A stretch of DNA of 64,000 nt from Oscillospiraceae bacterium (GTDB taxonomy: Bacteria; Bacillota; Clostridia; Oscillospirales; Oscillospiraceae). How positions within the stretch are numbered: position 1 is the first letter of the stretch; each line of letters begins with the position of its first letter. A program made the translations under genes and the position numbers. Under the pieces are notes generated by a model. That model did no database searches, was not told where the DNA came from, and worked only from the letters and a program-made list of their open reading frames with translations. Of this stretch, positions 15,356 through 23,951 are shown piece by piece. The stretch is from assembly GCA_910575695.1 (NCBI GenBank), contig CAJTGJ010000005.1, forward strand, positions 85,993-149,992, given 5' to 3'.

Positions 15356-17701
15356 TTACAGGCCGGTGCCTGTTTCCGTACAGGTCCATTTCCCGTCAAC
15401 GAGGCGCATAATGCCCACCCGCATGAACATCTGCGCCCCCTCCGGAGCGTCATTGCCGGTGTAGTCGACCGTATTTCCGGCGATCAAATAGTTTCTTGCG
15501 TTCTCGTTTTCCGCAACGAATACCAGGCTGTAGCCAAACGCGAACCAGGTCCTGCCGAAGTCCGCCCCCGCGAGGCCATAGCTCTGGGCAAAGGCGTCCA
15601 GCTCCTCCTCCGTCATCCAGCTGAGCCAGCTGGTATCAATATCCTGCCCTCTGACGTAGGTGCAGGCGAACTCGCTTCCGGCGGTGCATTTGGTCAAGGC
15701 CCCCTCGTTGCCGTCGATCCATTCCCGGACAACCTCATCCCGGCTCTGCCCCCGGTCCGGAACCGTGGTAATCCGCAAATTGTCCAATTCTGTCTGGTCA
15801 AACCAGTCCCGCAGGAACTCAAAGGTACCGGGATTCATGATAAAGGTGCCCAGCGGCGGTTCTTCGCCGTACAGGGATTTGGCCTGATACCACTTCATCT
15901 CATTGTCAACGGTGCGCACCGCCACCAGCGGCAAGCCCTCGTACACGGTGACGCAGGCGGAGCTGGCCGAACCAGAGGGGGCGAGCATCAGGGATACGCC
16001 GCTGCCCTGCTCCATCAGCGCGGCGGCCTGCTCTTGGGTCAGTTTCTCCCAGCCAAATTGGCTGGAGAAATAGACCAGCCTCTGGGACCAGTAATCATCG
16101 GGAGGCGTGTCGATGTTCAAGCTCACGCTTTCCGCTCCACCGGGCTGATACAGCACCATGCTGGTGCCGGGGGCGCAGGCGATTTCATCCATCACCGCGT
16201 TGATGGTCCGTACGATTCCCTCCACATCCGCCGGGTCAAAGGGCTCCACGCCCTCGGTGTTCAGCACCTGCCGCTCCGCATAGGCCCGGATGGCGTCAAA
16301 GGCTTTGCGGAAGGGCTCCTCGTCCTCCGGCGCGTACCAACGCACATCGGTGGCAAAGGAGAGCACAAAATAGGTATCGCCGCTGCGGGCAAAGCACTCC
16401 CAGCCGCTATTGTCCCGGCCAATGTGATCTTGAAATTCCCCTTGAGATATCTGGGTCACGTTCACAAGCCAGCCAAGCCCGGGGTCCAATTCCGCCCACT
16501 CAGGCCGGTTCATGGTATAGCCCACGGCCACGCCGCCGTCTATGGCCGCATCGACCGTACTGCTCACAACATCCGCCCGCAATTCCTCCGGCACATCTAA
16601 AAGGCGCTGCTGAAGGTCTTCCGCGGAAAGAGCGTCCCCCGAATCCTGGGTATTTTCAGGCCGCTGGGTTTCCCCCGGCCCCGCCGAAGCCTCCGGCGCG
16701 CCGGTGAAGGTACACCCCACCGCCAGCGCCAGAACCACCGTCAGAGCCAGCGCCGCCGCAATCACGGTTTTGGGTTTGCGGGCAATGAGCTGGATCCGTT
16801 CCCGCACCCGGCGTTTGCCGCCAGCCATGGTGGTGGCGGTTTGCAGCAGGGGCGTGCGCCCCGCCGCGATCATGTCCACCAGGGTGCGGCCATAGGACAA
16901 ACGCTCCCACTCGCCCAGGCGGCGGATGGCCCCCTCGTCGCAGGCCAGTTCGCAGTCCTGCCGGGACAGAGCCGCCGCCCACCACACCAGCGGGTCAAAC
17001 CAGTACACGCACAGGCAAAGGCACCGCGCCAGCGCCCACCAGTGATCCCGGTGGCGGTAATGGGTCAGCTCGTGGGCCAGCACATGGCGCAGGCGGTCCG
17101 GGTTTTCCAGCGCGGCGGGAGTGACGTAGACGGCGGGCCGCGCCGTCCCGCACAGGCAGGGCGAGGACAATGCGCCGGACACATACACCGGCAGCGGGCA
17201 GTCCGCCTCCACCGGCTGTGCGTCCCTCAGCCTCCGCCGCAGACGCAGATTCACCAGCAGGAACCACGCCGCCGCCACCGCCGCGCCGCCCAGCCACACC
17301 GGGCGGGCATATTTTGCCGCCAGCTCCGCCAGCGTGGGGCCGCGCATCAGCTCCCGGGCCTGGCTGTCGATTGCCATGAGGTCGCCGGGGGTGAGGGCGG
17401 CTTCCTCCACCCCCTGACGGCGGTATTCCTCCAGCACCTCCGCCCGGGCGCTGTCGTAGGATTGGACGGGGATGGACGTCTGTCCAACGGCCTCCACGAT
17501 CCGGGCCGGCTCCGACCCCCTGCCCAGCAGGGCCAGGGCGCTGTAGGCGCTGTCCACAAAATTCACCGGGATCAGCAGCCGCAGCACCACCGCCAGCCAC
17601 AGGGCGTACTGCACCCGTGGGTCCACCCTCCCCCGGAGCAGGGGCCGCAGAACGGCAATCATCACAATGAGAATGGACGATGTGATCAGAACAGCTTTCA
17701 T
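15356..17701 (-). CDS. M56-family (BlaR1/MecR1-like) membrane metalloprotease sensor
   Basis: 781 residues. N-terminal helices (about 1-20, 33-50, 110-135), a cytoplasmic zinc protease with HELTHYRHRDHWW near residue 206 (HExxH) and ELACDEGAI near 250, a further helix near 313-333, then about 440 residues outside. In BlaR1 the outer domain is a penicillin-binding sensor; here it is not recognisable as one and instead ends in a domain like the DUF4829 type, so the signal is unknown. The ATG overlaps the stop of the BlaI-type repressor gene (ATGA). By analogy, sensing activates the protease and inactivates the repressor. Confidence 0.82.
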   Translation of the reverse strand: MKAVLITSSILIVMIAVLRPLLRGRVDPRVQYALWLAVVLRLLIPVNFVDSAYSALALLGRGSEPARIVEAVGQTSIPVQSYDSARAEVLEEYRRQGVEEAALTPGDLMAIDSQARELMRGPTLAELAAKYARPVWLGGAAVAAAWFLLVNLRLRRRLRDAQPVEADCPLPVYVSGALSSPCLCGTARPAVYVTPAALENPDRLRHVLAHELTHYRHRDHWWALARCLCLCVYWFDPLVWWAAALSRQDCELACDEGAIRRLGEWERLSYGRTLVDMIAAGRTPLLQTATTMAGGKRRVRERIQLIARKPKTVIAAALALTVVLALAVGCTFTGAPEASAGPGETQRPENTQDSGDALSAEDLQQRLLDVPEELRADVVSSTVDAAIDGGVAVGYTMNRPEWAELDPGLGWLVNVTQISQGEFQDHIGRDNSGWECFARSGDTYFVLSFATDVRWYAPEDEEPFRKAFDAIRAYAERQVLNTEGVEPFDPADVEGIVRTINAVMDEIACAPGTSMVLYQPGGAESVSLNIDTPPDDYWSQRLVYFSSQFGWEKLTQEQAAALMEQGSGVSLMLAPSGSASSACVTVYEGLPLVAVRTVDNEMKWYQAKSLYGEEPPLGTFIMNPGTFEFLRDWFDQTELDNLRITTVPDRGQSRDEVVREWIDGNEGALTKCTAGSEFACTYVRGQDIDTSWLSWMTEEELDAFAQSYGLAGADFGRTWFAFGYSLVFVAENENARNYLIAGNTVDYTGNDAPEGAQMFMRVGIMRLVDGKWTCTETGTGL

Positions 17702-18081
17702 TTTGATTCCTCCTCCGCCTTGTCCAAAATGGCGTACAGCTCGTCAATGTCCGCCCGGGTCAGGCTGCTGCGCTCCACCAGGGAGCTGACCAGCAGGCCC
17801 ACGCTGCCGTGGAACGCCCGCTCCAGCAGGCTGTCCGTCTCCGCCGCCGCCGCGTCCTCCCGGGCCAGCGCCGCTTGGAATATTTTCGTCCGTCCGGACG
17901 TCTCGTGGTCCACCAGGCCCTTTTCCTCCAGCCGCCGCACCATGGTGGTGACGGTGCTCTTGGCCCAGCCCGCGCTGTCCTTCAGCGCCCGCACCAGCTC
18001 CATCAGGGTTTTGGGGCCCGACCAAAGGCACTCCATCACCCGCCATTCGCTGGGGGACAGCAGATTGCGTCTTTCTTCCAT
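17698..18081 (-). CDS. BlaI/MecI/CopY-family transcriptional repressor
   Basis: 127 residues: winged-helix domain (LSPSEWRVMECLW near residue 8, KSTVTTMVRRLEEKGLV near 41) and a helical dimerisation tail. ATG 18081 has AAAGGA 9 nt upstream; an in-frame GTG at 18108 is less well placed. Cotranscribed and overlapping with the M56 protease gene. A consensus promoter and an 18-bp imperfect palindrome lie directly in front, so autorepression is likely, and the divergent MATE exporter may share the control. Confidence 0.88.
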   Translation of the reverse strand: MEERRNLLSPSEWRVMECLWSGPKTLMELVRALKDSAGWAKSTVTTMVRRLEEKGLVDHETSGRTKIFQAALAREDAAAAETDSLLERAFHGSVGLLVSSLVERSSLTRADIDELYAILDKAEEESK

Positions 18082-18112
18082 ATCCGCACATCCTTTCTGT
18101 GATTTCACGCTT

Positions 18113-18130
18113 GGTTTACCTTTGTAAGCC
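18113..18130. promoter_or_regulatory. Candidate BlaI-type operator
   Basis: GGTTTACCTTTGTAAGCC is an imperfect palindrome (arms GG-TTAC / GTAA-CC) lying just after the -10 box of the repressor gene, where bound protein would block transcription. Confidence 0.5.
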
Positions 18131-18131
18131 T

Positions 18132-18160
18132 ATTATAGCAAAAAGGACTACTCTTGTCAA
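18132..18160 (-). promoter_or_regulatory. Consensus promoter of the blaI-blaR1-like operon
   Basis: Minus strand TTGACA (18155-18160), 17-bp spacer, TATAAT (18132-18137). Both boxes are perfect consensus. Confidence 0.85.
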
Positions 18161-18189
18161 CCAATTTTTCAAAATGGTCCCTGGGTCTG

Positions 18190-18219
18190 TTGACAAGGGG
18201 GGGCGGAATACAGTACAAT
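18190..18219 (+). promoter_or_regulatory. Promoter of the MATE gene
   Basis: TTGACA (18190-18195), 18-bp spacer, TACAAT (18214-18219). Its -35 region forms a perfect 9-bp inverted repeat with that of the opposing promoter: CTTGTCAAC (18153-18161) and GTTGACAAG (18189-18197). Confidence 0.7.
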
Positions 18220-18274
18220 TCAAATCGCACACAAGATGTGACGACAACAAGGGAAAAGGCGGTGGACGGCTGAC

Positions 18275-19627
18275 ATGAATCGTGATTTGACCAAAGGCCC
18301 GGTAATGGCCTCCATGCTGGCCTTTGCCGTCCCAATGATCCTGGGGGACCTGCTCCAGCAGTGCTACAACATCGCGGACACCCTGATCGTGGGGCGGTAT
18401 CTGGGCAAAAACGCCCTGGCGGCGGTGGGCTCCTCCTTCACGCTGATGACCTTCCTCACCTCCATCCTGCTGGGGCTGTGCATGGGGAGCGGGGCGGTGT
18501 TCTCCATCCGCTTCGGCCAGCGGGACGAGGACGGCCTGCGGGAGGGCGCCCACGCCTCTTTCGTGCTCATCGCGGGGCTGACTGTGGCACTGAACGCCGG
18601 GGCGTTCCTCTGCCTGGACTGGATCCGGGTATTCCTCCGGGTGCCGGACGAGGTCTGGGGCATGATGCGGGAGTATCTGGCGGTGATCTTCTGCGGCATC
18701 GCCGCCACCTTCCTCTATAATTACTTCGCCTCCTTCCTCCGGGCGGTGGGCAATTCCGTGGTTCCGCTGGCGTTCCTGGCGGTGTCCGCCGGGCTGAACA
18801 TCGCCCTGGATCTGTGGTTCGTGCTGGGCCTGCGCCGGGGCGCGGCGGGGGCGGCGGAGGCCACCGTCATTGCCCAGTACGTCTCCGGCCTGGGCATCGC
18901 CGCTTATACGCTGGCCAAGCACCCGGAACTGCGGCCCGCGAAGGGACAGTTCCGGCTCCGTTGGTTCCGGGTGCGGGAGATCGCCGGGTTTTCCATCCTC
19001 ACCTGCGTCCAGCAGTCGGTGATGAACCTGGGCATCCTGCTGGTGCAGGGCCTGGTGAACAGCTTCGGCCCCACAGTAATGGCGGCGTTCGCGGCGGCGG
19101 TGAAGATCGACGCCTTTGCCTATATGCCGGTTCAGGACTTCGGCAACGCCTTTTCCACCTTCATCGCCCAGAACTACGGGGCCAGGCAGGAAACGCGCAT
19201 CCGCGCCGGACTGCACGGGGCGGTGGCGGCTTCCATGGCGTTCTGCCTTGTGGTGTCCGCCCTGGTATTCGCCTTCGCCCGGCCCCTCATGGGCCTGTTT
19301 GTGGAGGCCAAAGAGGCGGAAACCATTCTGGAAGGGGTGCGCTATCTGCGCATTGAGGGCGCGTTCTACTGCGGCATCGGCTGTCTGTTCCTGCTGTACG
19401 GGCTGTACCGCGCCCTGGGCAGGCCGGGTATGTCGGTGGTGCTGACGGTGGTCTCCCTGGGCACACGGGTGGCGCTGGCCCATATCCTGTCCGCCGTCCC
19501 CGCCATCGGGGTGGCAGGCATCTGGTGGTCGGTGCCCATCGGCTGGCTGCTGGCGGATCTGGCCGGGCTGGGGTATTACCTTGTCCGGCAGAAAAAGCTG
19601 TTTGTCTGGCCGGATATACCGGAATAA
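18275..19627 (+). CDS. MATE-family efflux transporter
   Basis: 450-residue inner-membrane antiporter with twelve predicted helices in two halves. The MATE opening MTKGPVMASMLAFAVPMI-like segment is present (LTKGPVMASMLAFAVPMI) followed by LQQCYNIADTLIVGRYLG. Members export cationic drugs or metabolites using H+ or Na+. It is divergent from the BlaI/BlaR1-like pair with interlocking promoters, so it may be the regulated output of that sensor. Substrate is unknown. Confidence 0.9.
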   Translation: MNRDLTKGPVMASMLAFAVPMILGDLLQQCYNIADTLIVGRYLGKNALAAVGSSFTLMTFLTSILLGLCMGSGAVFSIRFGQRDEDGLREGAHASFVLIAGLTVALNAGAFLCLDWIRVFLRVPDEVWGMMREYLAVIFCGIAATFLYNYFASFLRAVGNSVVPLAFLAVSAGLNIALDLWFVLGLRRGAAGAAEATVIAQYVSGLGIAAYTLAKHPELRPAKGQFRLRWFRVREIAGFSILTCVQQSVMNLGILLVQGLVNSFGPTVMAAFAAAVKIDAFAYMPVQDFGNAFSTFIAQNYGARQETRIRAGLHGAVAASMAFCLVVSALVFAFARPLMGLFVEAKEAETILEGVRYLRIEGAFYCGIGCLFLLYGLYRALGRPGMSVVLTVVSLGTRVALAHILSAVPAIGVAGIWWSVPIGWLLADLAGLGYYLVRQKKLFVWPDIPE

Positions 19628-19633
19628 CAAAAC

Positions 19634-19668
19634 GACGCATGGAAACGCTCCATGCGCCGTTTTCTTTT
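19634..19668 (+). terminator. Terminator between the MATE and lipoprotein genes
   Basis: CGCATGGA (19636-19643) pairs with TCCATGCG (19649-19656), extended by a CG/CG pair, then a T-rich tail. Convergent genes on both sides, so it may serve both. Confidence 0.65.
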
Positions 19669-19680
19669 TCCGGGAAATGA

Positions 19681-20274
19681 TTACCGGACCGCGTACTGGT
19701 AGGTTTCACCGCCCACGGTAATATACACCACCAGAGATTCCTCCGCGTTTTCCACCTCGGTGGGTATCTCAATGGGCAGGCACTGCGTTTTTTCCGCCAG
19801 CGGCGCGATGCTGTCCTCGCCAACAAAGAAGCTCTCCGCTTCATACTTGTACTTATCGTTGTACATGGCGTAGGCCGTGTACATCTTATCGCCGCTGTCC
19901 CAGGTATCCAATTCCTCGGTGGCGATATTCTTGACCGCAGCGTCAATGATGATCAGCGTGTTGCCCTCGCTGGCCTCCTTGACCCGGCTGGAGTGGGACC
20001 CGGTTGAGACCGAGCATTCGCTGGAAATGGTGACGCTGTTAAATGTAATTTCGCAGTCATCCGTGGCGTACATCTCCCCAATGGCGAGCTCCTTGGCGGG
20101 CTCGGGAGTGGGTTCCGGCGTAGGCTCGGGGGTGGGCTCCGGCGTAGGCTCTGCGCCGTCCTGGCCCTGGGTCTGCTCAGGGGGCGCACTGTTCCCGCCC
20201 TCGGACGCGTTCCCGCAGGACGCCAGCGAAAACACCAGGGCCGCCGCAAGCATAAGCGATAGCAATCTTTTCAT
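19681..20274 (-). CDS. Secreted lipoprotein with Thr-Pro-Glu-Pro repeats
   Basis: 197 residues. Lipoprotein signal MKRLLSLMLAAALVFSLASC with Cys at 20 as the lipid-bearing residue. Then a linker with about four TPEP units (residues 42-59), encoded by a 24-bp tandem repeat near 20098-20152, and a C-terminal domain of roughly 125 residues resembling the DUF4352/telokin-like fold of small surface lipoproteins. ATG 20274 has GGAGG 8 nt upstream. No neighbour suggests a function. Confidence 0.75.
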   Translation of the reverse strand: MKRLLSLMLAAALVFSLASCGNASEGGNSAPPEQTQGQDGAEPTPEPTPEPTPEPTPEPAKELAIGEMYATDDCEITFNSVTISSECSVSTGSHSSRVKEASEGNTLIIIDAAVKNIATEELDTWDSGDKMYTAYAMYNDKYKYEAESFFVGEDSIAPLAEKTQCLPIEIPTEVENAEESLVVYITVGGETYQYAVR

Positions 20275-20465
20275 GTTGTCAACCTCCGTTTGATTTTGTC
20301 GGCAAAAATGCTGCCGCAACGATAATAGCATATCAGAGCGATCAAAACAATTACTTGGCTGCATAGTATCATCAGGCGAGGTATATCAACGCCAGATCCC
20401 CCCGGGCGGCGGGCTGTTTTCCACCTTACTGTCACAATTTTCACAATGTTTTTCCGAAATTCCTA

Positions 20466-20493
20466 TTGCTTTTTGTAATTTTTGTGCTATGCT
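20466..20493 (+). promoter_or_regulatory. Promoter of the hydrogenase operon
   Basis: TTGCTT (20466-20471), 16-bp spacer, TATGCT (20488-20493). Upstream at 20432-20437 and 20441-20446 lie two direct TCACAA half-sites, the half-site of Rex; they are not inverted as in a normal Rex operator, so redox control is only a possibility. Two small hairpins (CTAAG/CTTAG and GGGCG/CGCCC) follow in the leader before AGGAGG. Confidence 0.5.
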
Positions 20494-20533
20494 AAGAATA
20501 GCTTAGGGCGAACGCCCATCAGGAGGTTTCCCG

Positions 20534-20872
20534 ATGAATTTAAAAGAAGTCCGCGATATCCTGCACGCAGAGGTGCTGTGCGGCGGGGATATGCTCGACA
20601 CCGAGGTCCGCTCCGCCTGCGGCAGCGACTTCATGAGCGACGTGCTGGCCTACGTGAAAAACCAGGCCCTGCTGCTCACCGGGCTGGTCAATCCCCAGGT
20701 GGTGCGCACCGCCGAGATGATGGACATGAAGTGCATCGTCTTTGTCCGGGGCAAGCAGCCCGACGGCGGCATTCTGGCCCTGGCCGAGGACAGGCAGCTG
20801 GTGGTCATGACCACCAAGGAACGGATGTACAACGCCTGCGGCCTGCTGTACATCAACGGGCTGCGGGATTGA
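20534..20872 (+). CDS. DRTGG-domain protein, first copy
   Basis: 112 residues, a single DRTGG-like domain of unknown biochemical role. Such small proteins recur beside [FeFe]-hydrogenase genes in clostridia and Thermotoga. Visible features are CGGDMLDTEVRSACGSDFMS near residue 16-35 and a second hydrophobic half ending in LLYINGL. AGGAGG precedes the ATG. First gene of a ten-gene run; a second related protein is encoded at 22684-23031. Confidence 0.8.
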   Translation: MNLKEVRDILHAEVLCGGDMLDTEVRSACGSDFMSDVLAYVKNQALLLTGLVNPQVVRTAEMMDMKCIVFVRGKQPDGGILALAEDRQLVVMTTKERMYNACGLLYINGLRD

Positions 20873-20877
20873 GCGCC

Positions 20878-21303
20878 ATGGACGAGAAAATCACAATGAC
20901 CTACCAGGTGGAGGGCGGCGACCTCACCCACGCAGGCGAGGCGTCCTCCGCGGTCAAGCAGTCCCTGCGGAAGCTGGGGCTGGACACCAGCGTCATCCGC
21001 CGGGTGTCGGTGTGTATGTATGAGGGCGAGATCAATATGGTCATACACGCCAACGGCGGCGCCGCCCGGGTGGAGGTGGGGCTGGACGACATCACCATCA
21101 TCCTCACCGACAGGGGCCCCGGCATCCCCGACATCGAAAAGGCCATGCAGGCGGGCTGGACCACCGCCGCCGATTCGGTGCGGGATCTGGGCTTCGGCGC
21201 CGGCATGGGCCTGCCCAACATGAAAAAATACAGCGACGAGATGACGGTGGAGTCCGTCCTCGGCGTGGGCACCACCGTCACCATGGTGGTGCGCATCGAA
21301 TGA
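20878..21303 (+). CDS. Histidine-kinase-like ATPase, RsbW/SpoIIAB type
   Basis: 141 residues: GHKL ATPase alone. The N box is EINMVIHANGG near residue 51, the G1 box LTDRGPGIPD near 77, and the G2 box FGAGMGLPNMKKYSDE near 107, resembling anti-sigma factor kinases. Its partner is unknown; the adjacent DRTGG and hydrogenase-like proteins suggest a redox-signalling module. ATG 20878 follows the first DRTGG gene by 5 bp. Confidence 0.85.
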   Translation: MDEKITMTYQVEGGDLTHAGEASSAVKQSLRKLGLDTSVIRRVSVCMYEGEINMVIHANGGAARVEVGLDDITIILTDRGPGIPDIEKAMQAGWTTAADSVRDLGFGAGMGLPNMKKYSDEMTVESVLGVGTTVTMVVRIE

Positions 21304-21333
21304 CGCGGAAGCGTCAGTTAGGAGGTATCCGGA

Positions 21334-22674
21334 ATGCGCCATTCCGTCGCCCTCAATATCAAGAAATGCCGGGGCTGTACCACCTGCATCAAAAGCTGCC
21401 CCACCGAAGCCGTCCGCGTGCGCAGCGGCAAGGCCACCATCCTGCCCAACCGCTGCATTGACTGCGGCACCTGCGTCCAGGTGTGCCCCCACCAGGCGGT
21501 GCAGTCCCGGTGCTGTGATTTCTATATGCTCCAGCGGTTCCAGTACAATATCGCCGTCCCGGACCCCGCCCTCTACGGACAGTTCCACCATCTGGACAAC
21601 ATCGACATCATCCTCAACGGCCTGCTGTCCATCGGCTTTGACGACGTGTACGAATCCGCCGCAGCCGCGGAGCTCCTGGCGGACTGCCTGGACCACCGCA
21701 CCGGGGACGGCACCCTGAAGCCGGAAATCTCCCCCGTCTGTCCGGCGGTGGTGCGGCTGATCTGCATCCGCTTCCCGGACCTGCTGGGCCACATCGCCCC
21801 GGTGATCACCCCTCTGGAGCTGGCCGCCATCCTGGCCCGGAGAAAGGCGTCGGAGGCCACCGGCCTGTCCCCCGACCAGATCGGCGTGTTCACCATCGTC
21901 CCCTGCACCTCCCAGGTCACCGCCGCCTCCAGCCCCGAGGGGCTGAAGCGCCAGGTGGTGGACGGGGCGTTCGCCGTCAAGGACATCTACCTGGCCCTGC
22001 TGGAGCCCATGCGCCAGCTTGATTCGGACCGCCTGAAGCCCATGGCGGCGGGAGCCGCCGGGGTGAGCTGGGCCTTTGCCGGGGGAGAGGCCCTGTCCCG
22101 CCGGGACAAGAACTACATCGCCGTGGACGGCATTCAGAATGTGATCAAAATGCTGGAGGAAATTGAGGACGGACGTATGCCCGAGGCAGACTTCATCGAG
22201 CTGCGGGCCTGCACCCAGGGGTGCCTGGGCGGCTGTCTCAACGTGGAAAACCCCTTCACCGCCAAAATGCGGCTGAAAAGCCTCATGTCCGGCCTCTCCC
22301 CCGTCCGGCCCCGGTCGGCGGACCGGGAGGAGGTCAGCGACATCCTGGACTACACCAAAAAGCCGGAATTTCTGCCCACCTTCCAGCTGGACCCCAACCG
22401 CCGCCGGGCCATGGAGAAAATGCGGGCCATCCAGAAGCTGGAGGAGCAGCTCCCCGGCCTGCGGTGCGGCTCCTGCGGCGCGCCCTCCTGCCGGGCCTTC
22501 GCCGAGGACGTGGTGATGGGCCGGGCCAGCGAGGACGACTGCATTTTCAAGGTGCGGGAGCGGATGCAGCACATGGCAGGCAAGACGGGAGCGGACGACT
22601 ACCTCCCCGCCCCCTTCCGCCGCCGTCTGGACGATGCCTACAGCGGGCTGCCGCCCTTGCTCGACGACAAATAA
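21334..22674 (+). CDS. Regulatory [FeFe]-hydrogenase-like iron-sulfur protein
   Basis: 446 residues. Two N-terminal [4Fe-4S] ferredoxin motifs (CRGCTTCIKSCP and CIDCGTCVQVCP), a Fe_hyd_lg_C domain, and a C-terminal four-Cys motif CGSCGAPSCRAFAEDV near residue 387. The H-cluster signatures are altered: PVCPAVV instead of TSCCPAW, VPCTSQ instead of MPC-K, and ACTQGCLGGCLN instead of ACPGGCxxGGG. It therefore resembles putative sensory (HydS-like) hydrogenases without a PAS domain, rather than a production enzyme. Operon neighbours with ATPase and DRTGG domains support signalling. Confidence 0.82.
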   Translation: MRHSVALNIKKCRGCTTCIKSCPTEAVRVRSGKATILPNRCIDCGTCVQVCPHQAVQSRCCDFYMLQRFQYNIAVPDPALYGQFHHLDNIDIILNGLLSIGFDDVYESAAAAELLADCLDHRTGDGTLKPEISPVCPAVVRLICIRFPDLLGHIAPVITPLELAAILARRKASEATGLSPDQIGVFTIVPCTSQVTAASSPEGLKRQVVDGAFAVKDIYLALLEPMRQLDSDRLKPMAAGAAGVSWAFAGGEALSRRDKNYIAVDGIQNVIKMLEEIEDGRMPEADFIELRACTQGCLGGCLNVENPFTAKMRLKSLMSGLSPVRPRSADREEVSDILDYTKKPEFLPTFQLDPNRRRAMEKMRAIQKLEEQLPGLRCGSCGAPSCRAFAEDVVMGRASEDDCIFKVRERMQHMAGKTGADDYLPAPFRRRLDDAYSGLPPLLDDK

Positions 22675-22683
22675 AAAGCGGTG

Positions 22684-23031
22684 ATGAACATGACGGTACA
22701 ACAGCTGACCGACGCACTTTCCCTCACAATATTCAGCCTGGAGGAGCCGGACCGGCCCGTGACGGGGGGCTACTGCGGCGACCTGCTCAGCTGGGTGATG
22801 GGCCGCGCCCCGGCGGACGGCGCGTGGCTCACCATCATGAGCAATGTGAACGTGGCGGCGGTGGCCGCGCTGGCGGACACCGCCTGTGTGATTCTGGCGG
22901 AGGGGGTGGCCCCGGACCCGCCCCTGCTGGACAAGGCAAAGGCCCAGGGCATCAACCTTTTGGGGACGGATCTGTCCGTGTATGGCTGCGCCCTCCGGCT
23001 GGGCCGGCTGGGCGTGGGGACGGATGCGTGA
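22684..23031 (+). CDS. DRTGG-domain protein, second copy
   Basis: 115 residues, similar in size and layout to the protein at 20534-20872 (GYCGDLLSWVMG near residue 30). GTG 22681, ATG 22684 and ATG 22690 are all possible starts and no strong ribosome site separates them. The stop overlaps the next gene's ATG (ATGA). Biochemical role unknown. Confidence 0.75.
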   Translation: MNMTVQQLTDALSLTIFSLEEPDRPVTGGYCGDLLSWVMGRAPADGAWLTIMSNVNVAAVAALADTACVILAEGVAPDPPLLDKAKAQGINLLGTDLSVYGCALRLGRLGVGTDA

Positions 23032-23756
23032 TGGAGCGGCTGTCCTTTGACCTGCACCTCCACTCCTGCCTGTCCCCCTGCGGCGGGGAGGACAATACCC
23101 CCGCCGCCCTGGCCGGTATGTGCGCCCTGGCCGGTATCAACGTGGTCGCCCTCACCGACCACAACACCTGCGGCAGCTGCGCCCCCTTCTGCCGGGCGGC
23201 GGAATACTACGGCGTGCTGGCCCTGCCGGGGATGGAGCTGACCTGCGCGGAGGAGGCCCACGTGGTCTGCCTCTTCCCCGACCTTGCGGCGGCGGAGGCT
23301 TTTGGAGCTCTGGTGCGGGAAAAACTGCCGCCCATCCAGAACAGGCCCGCTGTATTCGGCCCACAGATCTATATGGACGAGGAGGACCGGGTTCTGGGCG
23401 AGGAGACCGCTTTCCTGGCGGGAGCCGCCTCCATCGGCATCTATGAGGCGGCGGAGCTGGTCCGCTCCTTCGGCGGCGCGGCATACCCCGCCCACATCGA
23501 CCGGGATTCCTTTTCCCTCCTGGCCAATCTGGGGCTCTGGGACCCGGCCATGGGCTTCCCTCTGGCGGAGGTGTCCCGGAACTGCCCCCCGGGGCTGTTT
23601 GAGCGCCCCGATCTGCGGGGCGTCCCCCACTTCGACGGGAGCGACGCCCACTACCTGGACCAGATTCTGGACGCCCACCAGTATATGGACCTGCCGGAGC
23701 GCTCCACCCGGGCGGTGCTGGACTGGATCCGGGCGGGAGGCCCAGGTCCGGATTGA
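23031..23756 (+). CDS. PHP-domain metal-dependent phosphoesterase-like protein
   Basis: 241 residues with the PHP signature DLHLHSCLSPCGG at residue 7 and ALTDHNTCGSC near 38, then GMELTCAEEAHVV near 67 and HIDRDSFS near 150, FDGSDAHYLDQ near 201. These supply the His/Asp/Glu ligands of a trinuclear metal centre. PHP genes of this type sit in bifurcating hydrogenase clusters, as in Thermotoga, but their substrate there is unknown. Translationally coupled to the preceding gene. Confidence 0.87.
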   Translation: MERLSFDLHLHSCLSPCGGEDNTPAALAGMCALAGINVVALTDHNTCGSCAPFCRAAEYYGVLALPGMELTCAEEAHVVCLFPDLAAAEAFGALVREKLPPIQNRPAVFGPQIYMDEEDRVLGEETAFLAGAASIGIYEAAELVRSFGGAAYPAHIDRDSFSLLANLGLWDPAMGFPLAEVSRNCPPGLFERPDLRGVPHFDGSDAHYLDQILDAHQYMDLPERSTRAVLDWIRAGGPGPD

Positions 23757-23951
23757 TTTTCCTGACAAATTTCCAGTAAAACCGTGCTGTTAGCTTGGAC
23801 AAACCGGCACATTACATGATAGAATGTCTTGTCTGGGTACGTCTTCAAAAAAGTATTGCCCAGACTCTTTCTTATCATTGAGCGCGGAACCAGGGCCCGG
23901 CGCACCTTGCCCCGCCCTATTCATTATGTAAAGAAACAAGGAGGAAGCGAA

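Noticed and set aside
20482-20877. Extended N-terminus for the first GHKL ATPase in the hydrogenase operon
   Set aside because: The extension overlaps the DRTGG gene out of frame and is Arg-rich; ATG 20878 fits the domain start.
23757-23951. Internal promoter before hydC (TTGGAC with TAGAAT)
   Set aside because: Spacing of 19 bp and weak hexamers; not distinguishable from chance.
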